Shown: positions 63,048-64,000 of the stretch, piece after piece
Numbering within the stretch: the stretch's first letter is position 1
Layout of the letters: every line of letters begins with the position of its first letter
From: Novosphingobium album (ex Liu et al. 2023)
GTDB taxonomy: Bacteria > Pseudomonadota > Alphaproteobacteria > Sphingomonadales > Sphingomonadaceae
Length of the DNA: 64,000 nt
Direction of reading: 5' to 3'
NCBI RefSeq assembly: GCF_029076845.1
Contig: NZ_JARESE010000015.1
Location: forward strand, 248,001 to 312,000
Made by a program: the position numbers and the translations under genes
The notes under the pieces: generated by a model
What the model was told of the DNA's origin: nothing
Database searches by the model: none
The model's input: the letters and a program-made list of their open reading frames with translations, nothing else

Positions 63048-64000
63048 GTGCCGCGTGCGGTGAAAGCGCTTTGCGCGGCCTTGCCGCTGCTCGTTTCCGC
63101 GCCCATCTGGGCCGGGACGATGCCCAAGATCACATATCCCGAAACCCGCCGCGATGATGTTGTCGAACAGCAGTTCGGCGAAGCCATCGCCGATCCCTAT
63201 CGCTGGCTCGAAAACGATGTCCGCAACGACCGCGAGGTTGCCGACTGGGTGGAGCGCGAGAACCGCGTTTCGCGCGCCTACCTCGATGGCTTGCCGCAGC
63301 GCGCCTGGTTCGCCGACCGGATGCGCGAACTGCTGGGCTATGAACGGTTCGGCCTGCCGGTGAAGGCGGGCCCTTACTACTTCTATACGCGCAACAGCGG
63401 GTTGCAGAACCAGGCGCAGCTTTTCGTGCGCAAGGGGCTGCATGGAACGCCCCGGCTGCTGCTCGATCCCAACGCCTGGGCCAAGGATGGCGCCACCGCG
63501 CTCGATGCCTGGGAGCCCTCCGACGATGGCCGGCATCTGCTGTACAGCGTGCAGGATGGCGGCAGCGACTGGCGCATCCTGCGCGTGCGCGATGTCGCGA
63601 CGGGCGCGGCGCTGGCCGATGAAGTGCGCTGGGCCAAGTTCACCAATCTGGCCTGGGCCGGCAACGAGGGCTTTCTCTATTCGCGGTTTCCCGAGCCCGC
63701 CGAAGGGACCGCTTTCCAGGGGCTCAACTACAACCAGGCGATCTATTACCACCGGCTCGGCACGCCGCAGGCGCGCGACGAACTGGTTTATGCCACGCCC
63801 GATCATCCCGATTACAGCCATTCCGTGCAAGTGACGCACGATGGCCGGCTCGCGGTCATCACCAGCGCCACCGGCACGGACGCGCGCTACGAACTGCGCG
63901 TGATCGACCTTGCCCACCGCGCGCGCGATGGCTGGAAGGCGCGCGCGCTCGTCACCGGCTTCACCGACGACTGGAAGCTGGTCGAAGGGGCCGGCGAAAA
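63048..64000 (+). CDS. Secreted prolyl oligopeptidase (S9A), N-terminal part
   Basis: The frame is open from GTG 63048 to the window end, about 317 aa. A signal peptide (ALCAALPLLVSAPIWAG) is followed by the S9A propeller: YPETRRDDVVEQQFGEAIADPYRWLEND and DWVERENRVSRAYLDGLPQR are hallmark sequences, then KAGPYYFYTRNSGLQNQ and LDAWEPSDDGRHLLYSVQDGGSDW. The catalytic Ser domain lies beyond the edge. Family members cut after proline in short peptides. GGGAGAG seven bases ahead supports the start; the terminator of rplQ is immediately upstream. Confidence 0.9.
   Translation, partial: MPRAVKALCAALPLLVSAPIWAGTMPKITYPETRRDDVVEQQFGEAIADPYRWLENDVRNDREVADWVERENRVSRAYLDGLPQRAWFADRMRELLGYERFGLPVKAGPYYFYTRNSGLQNQAQLFVRKGLHGTPRLLLDPNAWAKDGATALDAWEPSDDGRHLLYSVQDGGSDWRILRVRDVATGAALADEVRWAKFTNLAWAGNEGFLYSRFPEPAEGTAFQGLNYNQAIYYHRLGTPQARDELVYATPDHPDYSHSVQVTHDGRLAVITSATGTDARYELRVIDLAHRARDGWKARALVTGFTDDWKLVEGAGE

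Overview
The window is about 64 kb of GC-rich DNA from an alphaproteobacterium, most likely a member of the Sphingomonadales (Sphingomonadaceae, Novosphingobium-like). This rests on the EcfG/NepR/PhyR general stress response, found only in alphaproteobacteria, on the ribosomal gene order with secY-adk-rpsM-rpsK-rpoA-rplQ, and on the family-level look of the proteins. The genus is an inference. I see no rRNA gene, tRNA gene, CRISPR array or insertion sequence.

Region 1 (1-12150) is a nearly continuous plus-strand purine catabolism operon whose genes mostly overlap by 1-8 bases. It holds allantoate amidohydrolase (cut by the window edge), ureidoglycine-glyoxylate aminotransferase, allantoinase PuuE, an HpxZ-like protein, OHCU decarboxylase, HIU hydrolase, membrane urate oxidase PuuD with a haem domain, XdhA/XdhB/XdhC, guanine deaminase and an adenine deaminase-type enzyme. 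Together they take adenine, guanine and hypoxanthine through urate and allantoin to glycine and oxalurate.

Region 2 (12200-23640) has a divergent Lrp regulator and bifunctional PutA, an SDR, a low-GC foreign-looking two-gene cassette (17334-18049), a TauD-type dioxygenase, an SRPBCC protein, a YeaQ/GlsB membrane protein, iron superoxide dismutase and a PAS-GGDEF-EAL-PilZ protein.

Region 3 (23640-30310) is the general stress response locus: nepR-ecfG, a CHASE/HWE histidine kinase, phyR, a second EcfG sigma factor with a single-domain response regulator, a small membrane protein, a hemerythrin and a Crp/Fnr regulator. Sites fitting the EcfG promoter (GGAAC, 16-17 bases, CGTT or near it) stand before many of these genes and before the YeaQ/GlsB gene. 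One of them precedes a short stretch that folds like a small RNA with a C-rich loop (about 27198-27296), my best candidate for an undescribed element.

Region 4 (30440-40860) is accessory: an orphan Rieske oxygenase, a PhoX-like Tat lipoprotein behind an in-phase Pho box, a TPR/FecR pair with strong palindromic operators, LuxR- and MarR-type regulators, one of them apparently membrane-tethered, and several unknown small proteins.

Region 5 (40900-62970) is the str-S10-spc-alpha ribosomal superoperon: rpsL, rpsG, fusA, tuf, rpsJ, rplC-D-W-B, rpsS, rplV, rpsC, rplP, rpmC, rpsQ, rplN-X-E, rpsN, rpsH, rplF-R, rpsE, rpmD, rplO, secY, adk, rpsM, rpsK, rpoA, rplQ. Two foreign genes interrupt it: an ankyrin/TonB-C-like lipoprotein between rpmD and rplO, preceded by a strong terminator, and a secreted SRPBCC protein between adk and rpsM. 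Structured leaders and hairpins lie at rpsL-rpsG, tuf-rpsJ, rpsJ-rplC and rpsK-rpoA. The window ends inside a secreted prolyl oligopeptidase gene.
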